Assembly: GCA_017411125.1 (NCBI GenBank)
Contig: JAFPNP010000341.1
Location: forward strand, 1-13,519
DNA length: 13,519 nucleotides
Direction: 5' to 3'
From: Kiritimatiellia bacterium
GTDB lineage: Bacteria; Verrucomicrobiota; Kiritimatiellia; RFP12; UBA1067
Shown here: piece by piece, positions 1 to 7,204 of the stretch
How positions within the stretch are numbered: the first letter of the stretch is position 1
Layout of the letters: each line of letters begins with the position of its first letter
Made by a program: the position numbers and the translations under genes
Notes under the pieces: generated by a model
Databases searched by the model: none
Told to the model about the DNA's origin: nothing
Seen by the model: the letters and a program-made list of their open reading frames with translations, nothing else

Positions 1-14
1 AAGGGCAGCGGCAA

Positions 15-138
15 ATCCCTATAGGGATATAAACACAAACACCCCACTTTATGCACACAAACACCCCCACTTTATGCGCATAAACACCCCACTTTGTGCG
101 CATAAATACCCCACTTTGTGCATATATCCCTATAGGGA
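15..138. repeat. Inverted-repeat-bounded tandem array (22-bp units)
   Basis: Four tandem units occupy 37-58, 59-81, 82-103 and 104-125, with consensus AAACACCCCACTTTRTGCGCAT. They are 22 bp long except the second, which is 23 bp. The array is enclosed by a perfect 16-bp inverted repeat: TCCCTATAGGGATATA at 16-31 and its reverse complement at 123-138. Each arm is itself centred on a palindrome, 14 bp at 15-28 and 12 bp at 127-138. There are no variable spacers and no coding potential. Possible roles are an iteron-like protein-binding array, an operator cluster, or a small non-autonomous element; the sequence alone does not decide between them. Confidence 0.85.
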
Positions 139-182
139 AAGTACGGTGTCCCTTTAGCAAGAGGATGACGCGTACCTATCTA

Positions 183-210
183 CAGCCGTGAGCCTATAGG
201 GGCACGGCTG
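183..210. repeat. 28-bp near-perfect dyad centred on CCTATAGG
   Basis: CAGCCGTG at 183-190 and CACGGCTG at 203-210 are exact reverse complements. The palindrome CCTATAGG (193-200) lies at their centre, so 26 of 28 positions obey one dyad axis. As DNA this looks like a binding site for a dimeric protein. As RNA it would be an 8-bp stem with a 12-nt loop. The same CCTATAGG core lies at the heart of both inverted-repeat arms at 15-138. Confidence 0.7.
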
Positions 211-256
211 CGAGCCTATAGGGAAACGATTGTAAGCCTAAAGGAACGCAAAACGG
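191..256. repeat. Three AGCCTAWAGG boxes at exact 22-bp period
   Basis: AGCCTATAGG at 191-200 and 213-222 and AGCCTAAAGG at 235-244 start exactly 22 bp apart, about two helical turns. The DNA between boxes differs, so only the box and its phase are conserved. The 22-bp period matches the unit length of the neighbouring tandem array at 37-125. This suggests sites on one face of the helix for a repeatedly bound protein. No promoter or gene start is obvious next to them. Confidence 0.6.
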
Positions 257-280
257 GAGGACGGGCGTCCTCGCCCGCCG
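250..280 (-). terminator. Probable intrinsic terminator of the GH106 gene
   Basis: Read on the minus strand about 50 nt after the GH106 stop codon, GAGGAC-GCCC-GTCCTC (plus 257-272) forms a 6-bp stem. It can extend by 3 bp with a bulge, and is followed by CCG and TTTT (plus 250-253). A competing 6-bp stem, CGGGCG-AGGA-CGCCCG (plus 262-277), overlaps it. The U-run is short, so efficiency is uncertain. The sequence could instead be a REP-like repeat. Confidence 0.45.
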
Positions 281-309
281 AAAACGAAAGGTATGCAAAC
301 CATTTGCGG

Positions 310-327
310 CGGCGCGTGAGGACGCGT
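310..327. repeat. GC-rich hairpin sharing its core with 804-817
   Basis: CGGCGCGTGAGGAC at 310-323 is identical to 804-817 inside the GH106 gene. Here CGCG/CGCG (313-316 with 323-326) forms a small stem with loop TGAGGA, only a few nt beyond the GH106 stop codon. It may be a short dispersed REP-like element. Two copies in this window are too few to prove that. Confidence 0.35.
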
Positions 328-330
328 GCT

Positions 331-3300
331 TTACCGTGCGAAGCACTCTGCCACTAGGCGTACCGGGCCGATCAGACCGGAAATGCGGAGCGGCTCGTTC
401 TTCCCCGGCCCTGCAATCGTCCAGGTACGGCGCTTCCCCTCCGGCTGCCCGGCGTCGAACACGAGTCGATTGAACCAAGTGTCGGTCACTTTCACCTTCA
501 GGCTGTTGACGCCATCCCTCACGGCGCCGGAAATATCGATGGAATACGGGAAAGACCACAACACTCCGACATTCCTGCCGTTCACTTCAATCTCCGCAAG
601 CGATTCAACTCTGCCGAGGTCCAGCATCATCTTGCCGCCATGCACTTTGCCGTCGATCGTGAATTCTGCGCAGTACTCTGCCGTGCCTGAAAACGCGCGC
701 GCTTCAGACGTCTCGCCAAATTCCTTCCACGGTTTCAGTTCCTTGAGCGCCATCTTCGCAGGCATCCCCCATCCTTCCGAGAAATGCACCTTCCACGGCC
801 CGACGGCGCGTGAGGACATGCGCCTTCCCGACGCGACACGTTGGGTACAACGCGCCCTGCCAGTCGCCGCACTCTCTCCGAACACGACGAAGCAAGCCTC
901 GTGCGGCGCAAGGGAGAGTGCAACGGACGTGCGCCCGCCATCGCGCGAGACGACGTTTGCCGGCTCCGACGCGCCTGTTTCGGAGTGCCAAATCTCGACG
1001 GACGGAGACTGTATGCGGAAGCTAACCGTGCCTTCAAAGCCCTTGCCCTGCGTTGACGGCGTCACAAAGTACCAGTCCGATCGAGCCGAGCTGCGATGGT
1101 TCCACGCGAGCCCTTTGCCAAGAAAGTCCGGTGCGACCTTTTCCGCTTTCAGAACGTCGCCAATCTCCTTCCCGACGTAGAGCCGTCCGGCACCGATTTC
1201 CCTGCGCTCAAACGCCTCCCTAGCCTTCGCGAAACGGCGGCGCGTTTCGTCTCCGCCTTTGAGCGTGGCCGCTTCCTGCGGCAGGGCGGACATCGCGACG
1301 ACCGCTCCGCGGCGAAGTTCGACAAGGATTTTCTCCATCGTCTCCGGGAGCATTTTGCGGCATTCGGGCAGCCAAAGCACGCGGTAGGCTGTTCCGTCCG
1401 GCGTCGCCCACATGCCGTTGGCGTCCGCCGAAAGGCGCGTGAGCAGGGCGTCGGGATTGCAGTAGTCGTATCTGTGCCCTTCGGGAAACGGAGAATCGTG
1501 AGCGGGACGGTTGTCCCATTCGTCGCCAAGATACCACAGAACGTCGCGCACGGTGCGTCCGGCTTCAAGCATAATCTGGCATCGGGAAAGGTAGGCGGTG
1601 AAGTGCGGCATGAACCTCCACCAGGTTTGTCCGCGCAGGAACGGAGTTCCGATTTTCGCGCCGAAAGACGTGCCGGGCGGCAGCCAGTCCGTGCGAGGAT
1701 TGTGCGTGTATGTGTGGAGTACCATGTGCGTGACTTCTTCAGCGAGGTGCAGGTTCGCCACGTACTTCAAGTCGCGCAGTTTTTCGTCCCACGTCAGGTC
1801 AAACGACGTGAGCGCTTCCGCGCCGACACTTTTTTTGCCGTAAAGGTGCGCGGCGGAGACGCACGGCTTGACGGGCTTGAAGTCGAACGAACCGACGAAA
1901 CTGGGCTTGCGGGGCTGCCAGAACTCGCACATCGGCAGGTCGGCGTGCTTGTAGTATTTCATCACGTCGCCTGGAATCACGTCCCCGAACGAGGTCTCGA
2001 AGGAAATCGCCATTCCGTTCTCGCGCGCCCGTTTCGCCGAGCGGGCGTAGAAGTTCTCGCATATGAGATCGGCGATGAATCCGCGCCAGTCGTCTAGGAA
2101 CTTCTCCGTTTCGACGGGGCTATCCACCACGTACCCGAACACCGCCGGAAGCCAAGGAAAGAGATCGTATCCCATGCGCGACGCGAAAATGCCGTCGAGC
2201 CCCTCCGTCCATGTCTGGCGTTTGCATTCCCAGCTGTCGATGTGAAGCGTGTCAAGGCCGCCTTGCGCCGGTCCGTTGCGTCCGAATAGCCGTCCGAGGA
2301 AACTGTCGAACTGCAGGTCGGCGGCCTTTGCGGAAAGCTTGTCGCATTCGAATCCCCTGCCCTCCTTCGGCGCCGGGCCGTTCATCTGGCCGGTATTGAC
2401 GTGGCCGGCGCGGATGATCGTCCAGCGGCCTTCCGGCGCGTCCCAAGAGAACGAACCGTCCGGCTTCATCATCTTCGTCAAGTTGCGCACGGCGGAGGAC
2501 TTCACCCACGCCGCCTCGCTCTGTTTCGCCGGCGGGTTGCGCATCAGGTTTCGGAGCGTCCACCCCGCCTGCGCCTCCCAGTCGTCGTTTCTGGCGGAGT
2601 TGAAGAACCATATCTTGCCGAGTTTGAACGCATGGTTTCCGCGCAGCGTCACGACTGCGCGGCTCGCCACGGTCTCGTCGCACGCGAAGGACACCGGGCG
2701 GTCGTCCTGCCAGTTCGCTGCGGGCAGCCGCCTGTCCACAAGCGTCTTTCCTCCGGCCTCGAGCGTCACGCGCGTCGCGGGGTCGTAGCACCATCCGTGG
2801 CCCATGCTGTTGATCGGCGGCAGCTCCATAGTGCGGATCGTTTCCGGCTTCGCAAACGTGAACTCTATTTTGACATCCTTTCCGCCTGGCACGTGTATCG
2901 CCTTCCTGGCGGTTTGCCATGCGTTCCAGTCGGCATCGATCGAGCCTTTCACGGACACGGGGCGAATGCCGTGTATCCAGTCGCCGTCCGTTGCCGGGAA
3001 TGCGAGCACGGCCACGTCCCGGTAGTCGCGTCCTGGCGGACGCGGGAGTTTCGCCTCGATGCGCTTCCCGCCGTCGGCGAAGAGGTGGCTCCATGCGAGG
3101 TGGCGCATTGCGTTCTCGTCATCGATCCACGGCCCGCCGGAAAGCGCCCAGCCCGGACAGTTCTGCATCGAGAGCCGCAAGCCAAGCCGTTTGCATTCCT
3201 TCGTCGCGTGCCTTATTATGTCGTCCCACTCCGCGCTGAGACATGGGATTTGCGGCGTGACGCCTGGCCAAGGTCCGCCGAACTGTCCGTGGAAGAGGTT

Positions 3301-3540
3301 TATGCCGCCGATTCCGGCGGACTTTATCGCCTCCAGGTCGGCGGTCATGCCGTTCGTGGCCACATTGCCGCCTATGAGGAAGAAGTACGTGTCAGGGCTG
3401 CTTTCCGGCGGCGGCGAACGGAATTTGTCTGCCAGCGTATCGGCGGACACAATCGCAGGGCCGACCGCTGCGATTAGAGAAGTCGCGCAGACGGCGACGG
3501 TGCAAAACATGGCGTCATGAATCGTGAAGTTCGTTTTCAT
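331..3540 (-). CDS. Secreted GH106-type glycoside hydrolase (alpha-L-rhamnosidase family)
   Basis: A 1069-residue protein predicted to remove alpha-L-rhamnose from plant or microbial polysaccharides outside the cytoplasm. Residues 1-33 look like a signal peptide ending V-S-A. Family-type blocks are IDSWECKRQTW (Glu438), SFETSFGD, and GAEALTSFDLTWDEK (Glu575) followed by LHTYTHNP. Glu438 and Glu575 are candidate catalytic acids judging by position and context. The C-terminal 170 residues are a galactose-binding-like beta sandwich with the typical NSLKVKV-x-DTWFNRL block. Length fits the family. The ATG at 3540 has no Shine-Dalgarno but lies 6 nt after a good -10 box. An Arg-rich linker at about residues 890-912 coincides with a GC-rich hairpin (804-852). 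The gene is separated from the upstream operon by its own promoter, and no sugar transporter or regulator flanks it. Family assignment is confident; the rhamnose substrate is inferred from family. Confidence 0.87.
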   Translation of the reverse strand: MKTNFTIHDAMFCTVAVCATSLIAAVGPAIVSADTLADKFRSPPPESSPDTYFFLIGGNVATNGMTADLEAIKSAGIGGINLFHGQFGGPWPGVTPQIPCLSAEWDDIIRHATKECKRLGLRLSMQNCPGWALSGGPWIDDENAMRHLAWSHLFADGGKRIEAKLPRPPGRDYRDVAVLAFPATDGDWIHGIRPVSVKGSIDADWNAWQTARKAIHVPGGKDVKIEFTFAKPETIRTMELPPINSMGHGWCYDPATRVTLEAGGKTLVDRRLPAANWQDDRPVSFACDETVASRAVVTLRGNHAFKLGKIWFFNSARNDDWEAQAGWTLRNLMRNPPAKQSEAAWVKSSAVRNLTKMMKPDGSFSWDAPEGRWTIIRAGHVNTGQMNGPAPKEGRGFECDKLSAKAADLQFDSFLGRLFGRNGPAQGGLDTLHIDSWECKRQTWTEGLDGIFASRMGYDLFPWLPAVFGYVVDSPVETEKFLDDWRGFIADLICENFYARSAKRARENGMAISFETSFGDVIPGDVMKYYKHADLPMCEFWQPRKPSFVGSFDFKPVKPCVSAAHLYGKKSVGAEALTSFDLTWDEKLRDLKYVANLHLAEEVTHMVLHTYTHNPRTDWLPPGTSFGAKIGTPFLRGQTWWRFMPHFTAYLSRCQIMLEAGRTVRDVLWYLGDEWDNRPAHDSPFPEGHRYDYCNPDALLTRLSADANGMWATPDGTAYRVLWLPECRKMLPETMEKILVELRRGAVVAMSALPQEAATLKGGDETRRRFAKAREAFERREIGAGRLYVGKEIGDVLKAEKVAPDFLGKGLAWNHRSSARSDWYFVTPSTQGKGFEGTVSFRIQSPSVEIWHSETGASEPANVVSRDGGRTSVALSLAPHEACFVVFGESAATGRARCTQRVASGRRMSSRAVGPWKVHFSEGWGMPAKMALKELKPWKEFGETSEARAFSGTAEYCAEFTIDGKVHGGKMMLDLGRVESLAEIEVNGRNVGVLWSFPYSIDISGAVRDGVNSLKVKVTDTWFNRLVFDAGQPEGKRRTWTIAGPGKNEPLRISGLIGPVRLVAECFAR

Positions 3541-3546
3541 GCCGGT

Positions 3547-3576
3547 ATTCTATCAAATAGCATACGCCGCGGTCAA
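3547..3576 (-). promoter_or_regulatory. Sigma-70-type promoter of the GH106 gene, predicted leaderless
   Basis: On the minus strand TTGACC (plus 3571-3576) and TAGAAT (plus 3547-3552) are separated by 18 nt. Only 6 nt lie between the -10 box and the ATG, so the transcript should begin at or beside the start codon. The -35 box overlaps the stop codon of the upstream metallopeptidase gene (3573-3575). Confidence 0.6.
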
Positions 3577-4127
3577 TCCGCCACGCCATGAGACGAGAGG
3601 CGGCGGCGGAGTATGCGCCAGTCGGGGAGGCGCTCGTCCATCAGCGCACGGAACGCCGGGCCGTGGTCGTGAACGCGCAGGTGGGTAAGTTCGTGTACGA
3701 CGACATATTCCACAAGTTCGCGGGCGAAACGCGCCAATTCGCGGTTGTACGTCACACGGCGCTTGCGAAAGTTGCACGATCCCCAGAGAGTCTTCATGGT
3801 GCGCAGTTTCCATTCCACATCGGATTCGCCGAGGCGTGCGCACCATGCCGAATGCAGCTCAGCCACGAGCGCGGCGAACGACGCCAGCTGTTCCGGCGTC
3901 AGGGGAGCGCGAAAGACCGTGCGGCGGGCGAGCATTTTTCCGCGCGCGGCCACGGCCCATTTCCAGTTGGCGCGAAGAAAAGCCTCGCCTTCGGCGAGCG
4001 TACACCATCGTGGAACGGAGAGATGCACAATGCCGTCGGACGAGACGCGCACGTTGATGCGCCGCACGCGCTTGCGCTCCACCTCGACGGCTATGCCGTC
4101 AATGAAGTTGCGCCCCGTCCGGAACAT
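3573..4127 (-). CDS. YgjP-like (DUF45) zinc metallopeptidase-fold protein
   Basis: A 184-residue protein of the YgjP/DUF45 family, related to SprT-type and M48-like peptidases. The zinc motif is HELTH (His145, Glu146, His149), with a third ligand His155 in the expected spacing, followed by GPAFRALM. The N-terminal half carries the family pattern of a basic strand-rich segment (VEVERKRVRRINVRV) and the WGSC block near residue 117. No signal peptide is seen, so it is cytoplasmic. Its ATG lies 3 nt after the trmJ stop codon, so it is probably translationally coupled as last gene of the iorA operon. The physiological substrate of this family is not established; a role in protein quality control is often assumed. 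Confidence 0.85.
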   Translation of the reverse strand: MFRTGRNFIDGIAVEVERKRVRRINVRVSSDGIVHLSVPRWCTLAEGEAFLRANWKWAVAARGKMLARRTVFRAPLTPEQLASFAALVAELHSAWCARLGESDVEWKLRTMKTLWGSCNFRKRRVTYNRELARFARELVEYVVVHELTHLRVHDHGPAFRALMDERLPDWRILRRRLSSHGVAD

Positions 4128-4130
4128 GGC

Positions 4131-4886
4131 TCAGCCAATGGAAGGCTTGCGCCCTTCCAGCGCGGGATTTCGGTGCGCCCAAAGCGCCTGGCGGGCGACG
4201 CCGAGCATTATGGCGGCGTCGTCGCGCGTCTGCACTCCTCGAGAGAAAATGCGGTGGATGCCCTGCATCATGTGTTCGGTCTGCTTCTCCTCCATGAAGC
4301 CGATGTCGCGCAACATCGTCTGCCAGTTTTTCATCAGCTGCATCTTCTGCGCCTGCGGCGCGGGGGGAGCCTTCTCGTGCGGAGGCTGGTAGCGTCCCGT
4401 GGCGGTGAACAGCTCGTAGCAGGTGATGAGGACGGCCTGCGAAAGGTTTATCGAGGTGTAGCCCTCGTCGACGGGGATGCGGACGAGGTGCGTGCATTGG
4501 GCGATTTCCTCGTTGAGGAGCCCTTTGTCCTCGCGCCCGAACACGAGCGCGACGGGGCCGGTCGCGGCGAGGGCGAGCAGTTCAGCCGCGCAGTCGCGTG
4601 GAGCCTTGACGTGCTGGCGGTAGAGACCGCCTCGCGCCGTGGTGCCCACGACCGCCACGCAGTCCGCCACGGCCTCCTCGAACGTCGCGGTCTCCACGCG
4701 GTCGCGGATGATGTCCGTCGCGTGCACGGCCATCCGCTCGCCTTCGTCCCACGAGTTCTGGAGGTTGGGCGCGGCGAGGACGAGACGGTGGAAGCCCATG
4801 TTCGCCATTGCGCGGCAGGCGCTGCCCACGTTGCCGGTGTATAGCGTGCCTACGAGCACGACGCGGATATTGTCGAGCGGATTCAT
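4131..4886 (-). CDS. trmJ: tRNA (Cm32/Um32) 2'-O-methyltransferase TrmJ-like
   Basis: A 251-residue SPOUT-class RNA methyltransferase predicted to methylate the ribose of nucleotide 32 in tRNA anticodon loops using S-adenosylmethionine. The N-terminus (IRVVLVGTLYTGNVGSACRA) is typical. FGREDKGL at 116-123 and SINLSQAV at 145-152 are the trefoil-knot cofactor motifs. The C-terminal extension (MLRDIGFMEE, then a segment around RIFSRG) matches TrmJ rather than shorter SPOUT enzymes such as TrmL. I chose the ATG at 4886 because it aligns with the family start and overlaps the lipoprotein stop by 4 nt (ATGA), a translational-coupling arrangement. An in-frame ATG 12 codons upstream (4922) would lie inside the preceding gene. 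Confidence 0.88.
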   Translation of the reverse strand: MNPLDNIRVVLVGTLYTGNVGSACRAMANMGFHRLVLAAPNLQNSWDEGERMAVHATDIIRDRVETATFEEAVADCVAVVGTTARGGLYRQHVKAPRDCAAELLALAATGPVALVFGREDKGLLNEEIAQCTHLVRIPVDEGYTSINLSQAVLITCYELFTATGRYQPPHEKAPPAPQAQKMQLMKNWQTMLRDIGFMEEKQTEHMMQGIHRIFSRGVQTRDDAAIMLGVARQALWAHRNPALEGRKPSIG

Positions 4887-5371
4887 TGTTCCGGATTCCG
4901 CGCGGCCGGGTTCGTTCTCCATCTTTCGTTCATCTCTCTTTTCTGCTTAAGTTCTTCGTCCGACACCGGGTCGCGCACCGTTGCGCAAAGCGTGCCGCGG
5001 AATCGCGGGATGTAGCCCGACCCGTCTTCCGCCATCTGGGCGATGATGCAACCGGCACCGCTCTCGAAAAACTCCCACTCGCCGTCCTCGGTCTTGTAGA
5101 GAGAGCCGGCGGGCGTGAGACGCTGGTATGCGATGAAGCTCGTCCCGTCAGGCAGTTCCACGCGCATTGCGTTCCTGCTGGAAAACGGGATGCGCGCGCC
5201 GTTGGCGAGCGTGAAGGTAGAGTGGTGTTCCTCGGTGTCGCGCCCGTATGCGACGTGCGCGTAGTTGCCGTTGTCGTCCACGAAGCGCGTCGAACGGAGC
5301 GGCTGGAAACGCCATGATGCGCATCCGGCGACGAGCGCGGCGGCGGCCAATGCCAGTTTTGCGATGCGCAT
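4883..5371 (-). CDS. Small predicted lipoprotein of unknown function
   Basis: A 162-residue protein starting MRIAKLALAAAALVAGC, a classic lipoprotein signal with lipobox V-A-G-C, so Cys17 should be lipidated and the protein anchored to a membrane. I do not recognise a family. The mature part is soluble and strand-rich, with an acidic middle (YKTEDGEWEFFESG) and a charged C-terminus. Its ATG shares one base with the iorA stop (TGATG) and its stop overlaps the trmJ start, so it is firmly inside the operon. It occupies the position after iorA where iorB often sits, but shows no resemblance to IorB. Confidence 0.8.
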   Translation of the reverse strand: MRIAKLALAAAALVAGCASWRFQPLRSTRFVDDNGNYAHVAYGRDTEEHHSTFTLANGARIPFSSRNAMRVELPDGTSFIAYQRLTPAGSLYKTEDGEWEFFESGAGCIIAQMAEDGSGYIPRFRGTLCATVRDPVSDEELKQKREMNERWRTNPAARNPEQ

Positions 5372-7143
5372 CACCGCACCCGCGTTATCGCGCCGAACTT
5401 GCAGACCTGCCCGCACTGCTTGCAGCCGGCGCAGAGCGACGGATCGATCTTCATCTGAAAGCGTCCGGGGGCGATCTCCCTGCCGCGCGTCATGGCGGGG
5501 CAGCCCATCTTGAAACAGGCGCCGCAGGCTTTGCACTTTTTCTCGTCCACGGCGCAAAGCCCTTCTTTCGTGAGCTTCGCGGCGATGCGGCACGGCGCGT
5601 AGGCTATGATCACGGCTCCCTCGTCGCCGTCCATCGCGTCCTTGAGAACCTTTTCGAGTTCCGCAAGGTCGTCGGCGGAGACCTTCACGACCTTCTTGTA
5701 GCCCATGGCCTTGGCGACGTCGGCGATTTCCGTGACGGGCGCAGGATCGCCGGGGAGAGTCTTGCCGGTGCCGGGGTTGTCCTGGTGGCCTGTCATGGCG
5801 GTGATGCGGTTGTCGAGCACCACTGTCGTCACGGGAGTGCCGTTGTAGTGGGCGGAGAGGATTCCGGTGAGGCCGCTGTGGAAGAAGGTGGAGTCGCCGA
5901 GGACCGCGCAGATGCGTCCTTTCATTCCGGCCTTGCGCATTCCTGCGGCGTTGCCGATGGACGCGCCCATGCAGATGGTGGAATCCATCGCGTTGAGGGG
6001 CGGAAACGCCCCGAGGGTGTAGCAGCCGATGTCGCCGGTCACGGTGGCGCCGAGCTTCGCGAGCGTGTAGAACACGCCGCGGTGCCCGCAGCCCGCGCAC
6101 AGCACGGGCGGGCGCGTGGGCAGCGACGCGTCCGGCTTCGCCGCTTTCGCCTTCGGCACGTCCTTGAGCAGTTCGTGGCGGAGGTTCTGGAGGCGGTCGG
6201 GGTTGAGTTCGAGCATGTTGAGCTCGGTCTTGTGGCTCTGCACCTTGATTCCGAGCGCGCGCACCTGGCTTTCGATGAACGGGTCCAGCTCCTCGACCAC
6301 GAGCACGTGACGCACGGTTTTCGCGAAACGCTTCACGAGATCGGCGGGGAACGGATTCGTCCAGCCCAGTTTGAGAATAGTGAACTCGGGGAACACTTCC
6401 TTCACGTACTGGTACGCCACTCCGCTCGTTATGATGCCGATCTGCTTCTTGCCGGGCTCCACGCGGTTGAACCTCGAACGCGACGCCGCCCGCGCCATTT
6501 CCTGTTCGCGCTTCTGCGCGGCGAGGCGCTGCCCGCGAGCGAACGCCGGCACCGGAATCGTGCGGGAGATGTCCTTCTTGTACGGGATGACCGGGTGCGG
6601 CGCCGGGCGGAAGTCGCCGAGATCCACGAGCGAGCTGGAGTGCGACGTGCGCGTGGTGAGGCGCAGGAAACAGGGCACGCGGTACTTCTCGGACGTCTCG
6701 AACGCGGCCAGCGTCATGTCGTAGGCCTCCTGGCTGTCGGACGGCTCGAACATCGGGGCGCGGGCGAACTTGGCGATGTTGCGGTTGTCCTGCTCGTTCT
6801 GCGAGGAGTGCATTCCGGGGTCGTCCGCCGTGACGACGACCATGCCGCCCGTCGCGCCCACGAAGGTGAACGTCATGAGCGGATCCATCGCCACGTTCAG
6901 GCCCACGTGCTTCATCGCGGTGAGGGAACGCGCCCCTGCCATGGACGCGCCGATAGCGGTCTCCATGGCGACTTTCTCGTTCACGGCCCACTCGCACTTC
7001 ACGGTGTCCTTGAACTTCGCGATGTTCTCGAGGATCTCCGTGGACGGCGTCCCGGGGTATGCGCTGGCCACTATGCAGCCGGCCTGCGCCGCGCCGCGCG
7101 CGACGGCCTCGTTTCCGGACAACAGCAATTTCTTCTCGCTCAT
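5371..7143 (-). CDS. iorA: Indolepyruvate ferredoxin oxidoreductase, alpha subunit
   Basis: A 590-residue thiamine-diphosphate and iron-sulfur enzyme subunit. With IorB it oxidatively decarboxylates aryl pyruvates to aryl-acetyl-CoA with ferredoxin as acceptor; it acts in the cytoplasm of anaerobes in aromatic amino acid metabolism. The TPP region contains CAGCGHRG, GDIGCYTLG (Asp371) and GDSTFFHSG (Asp417), with Asn445 closing the GDx(n)N motif. The C-terminus carries two 4Fe-4S motifs: Cys537/540/543/548 and Cys571/574/577/581. The ATG at 7143 is preceded by a purine-rich Shine-Dalgarno (AGGAGAAGGA) and begins with the family-typical MSEKKLLLSGNEAVARG. An upstream in-frame ATG at 7236 lies inside htpX. 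No iorB is present in the window, so the partner must be elsewhere. Confidence 0.93.
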   Translation of the reverse strand: MSEKKLLLSGNEAVARGAAQAGCIVASAYPGTPSTEILENIAKFKDTVKCEWAVNEKVAMETAIGASMAGARSLTAMKHVGLNVAMDPLMTFTFVGATGGMVVVTADDPGMHSSQNEQDNRNIAKFARAPMFEPSDSQEAYDMTLAAFETSEKYRVPCFLRLTTRTSHSSSLVDLGDFRPAPHPVIPYKKDISRTIPVPAFARGQRLAAQKREQEMARAASRSRFNRVEPGKKQIGIITSGVAYQYVKEVFPEFTILKLGWTNPFPADLVKRFAKTVRHVLVVEELDPFIESQVRALGIKVQSHKTELNMLELNPDRLQNLRHELLKDVPKAKAAKPDASLPTRPPVLCAGCGHRGVFYTLAKLGATVTGDIGCYTLGAFPPLNAMDSTICMGASIGNAAGMRKAGMKGRICAVLGDSTFFHSGLTGILSAHYNGTPVTTVVLDNRITAMTGHQDNPGTGKTLPGDPAPVTEIADVAKAMGYKKVVKVSADDLAELEKVLKDAMDGDEGAVIIAYAPCRIAAKLTKEGLCAVDEKKCKACGACFKMGCPAMTRGREIAPGRFQMKIDPSLCAGCKQCGQVCKFGAITRVR

Positions 7144-7146
7144 TCT

Positions 7147-7177
7147 TCCTTCTCCTGTATGAATTGATATTCTACCA
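7147..7177 (-). promoter_or_regulatory. Possible extended -10 promoter and Shine-Dalgarno of iorA
   Basis: In the 61-bp gap after htpX, the minus strand has TGGTAGAAT (plus 7169-7177), an extended -10 element. It would give a leader of about 18 nt ending in AGGAGAAGGA (plus 7147-7156), 3 nt before the ATG. No convincing -35 is seen. The operon could therefore be transcribed separately from htpX, although read-through from htpX is also possible. Confidence 0.45.
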
Positions 7178-7204
7178 CATTCCCGGCGTTTTGTGCGAGG
7201 GGCT

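Noticed and set aside
37..125. CRISPR array
   Set aside because: The 22-bp units abut directly with no spacers and there are no cas genes nearby.
194..559. 121-codon minus-strand ORF over the GH106 3' end
   Set aside because: It overlaps the GH106 coding sequence and the repeat region, and has no motif or ribosome site.
4887..4922. Upstream start for trmJ at 4922
   Set aside because: It adds 12 polar residues unlike TrmJ N-termini and overlaps the lipoprotein coding end more deeply; the ATG at 4886 gives the typical ATGA coupling.
5248..7167. Long plus-strand ORF opposite iorA
   Set aside because: It is rich in R, H, A and G with no motif; iorA on the other strand has intact TPP and 4Fe-4S signatures.
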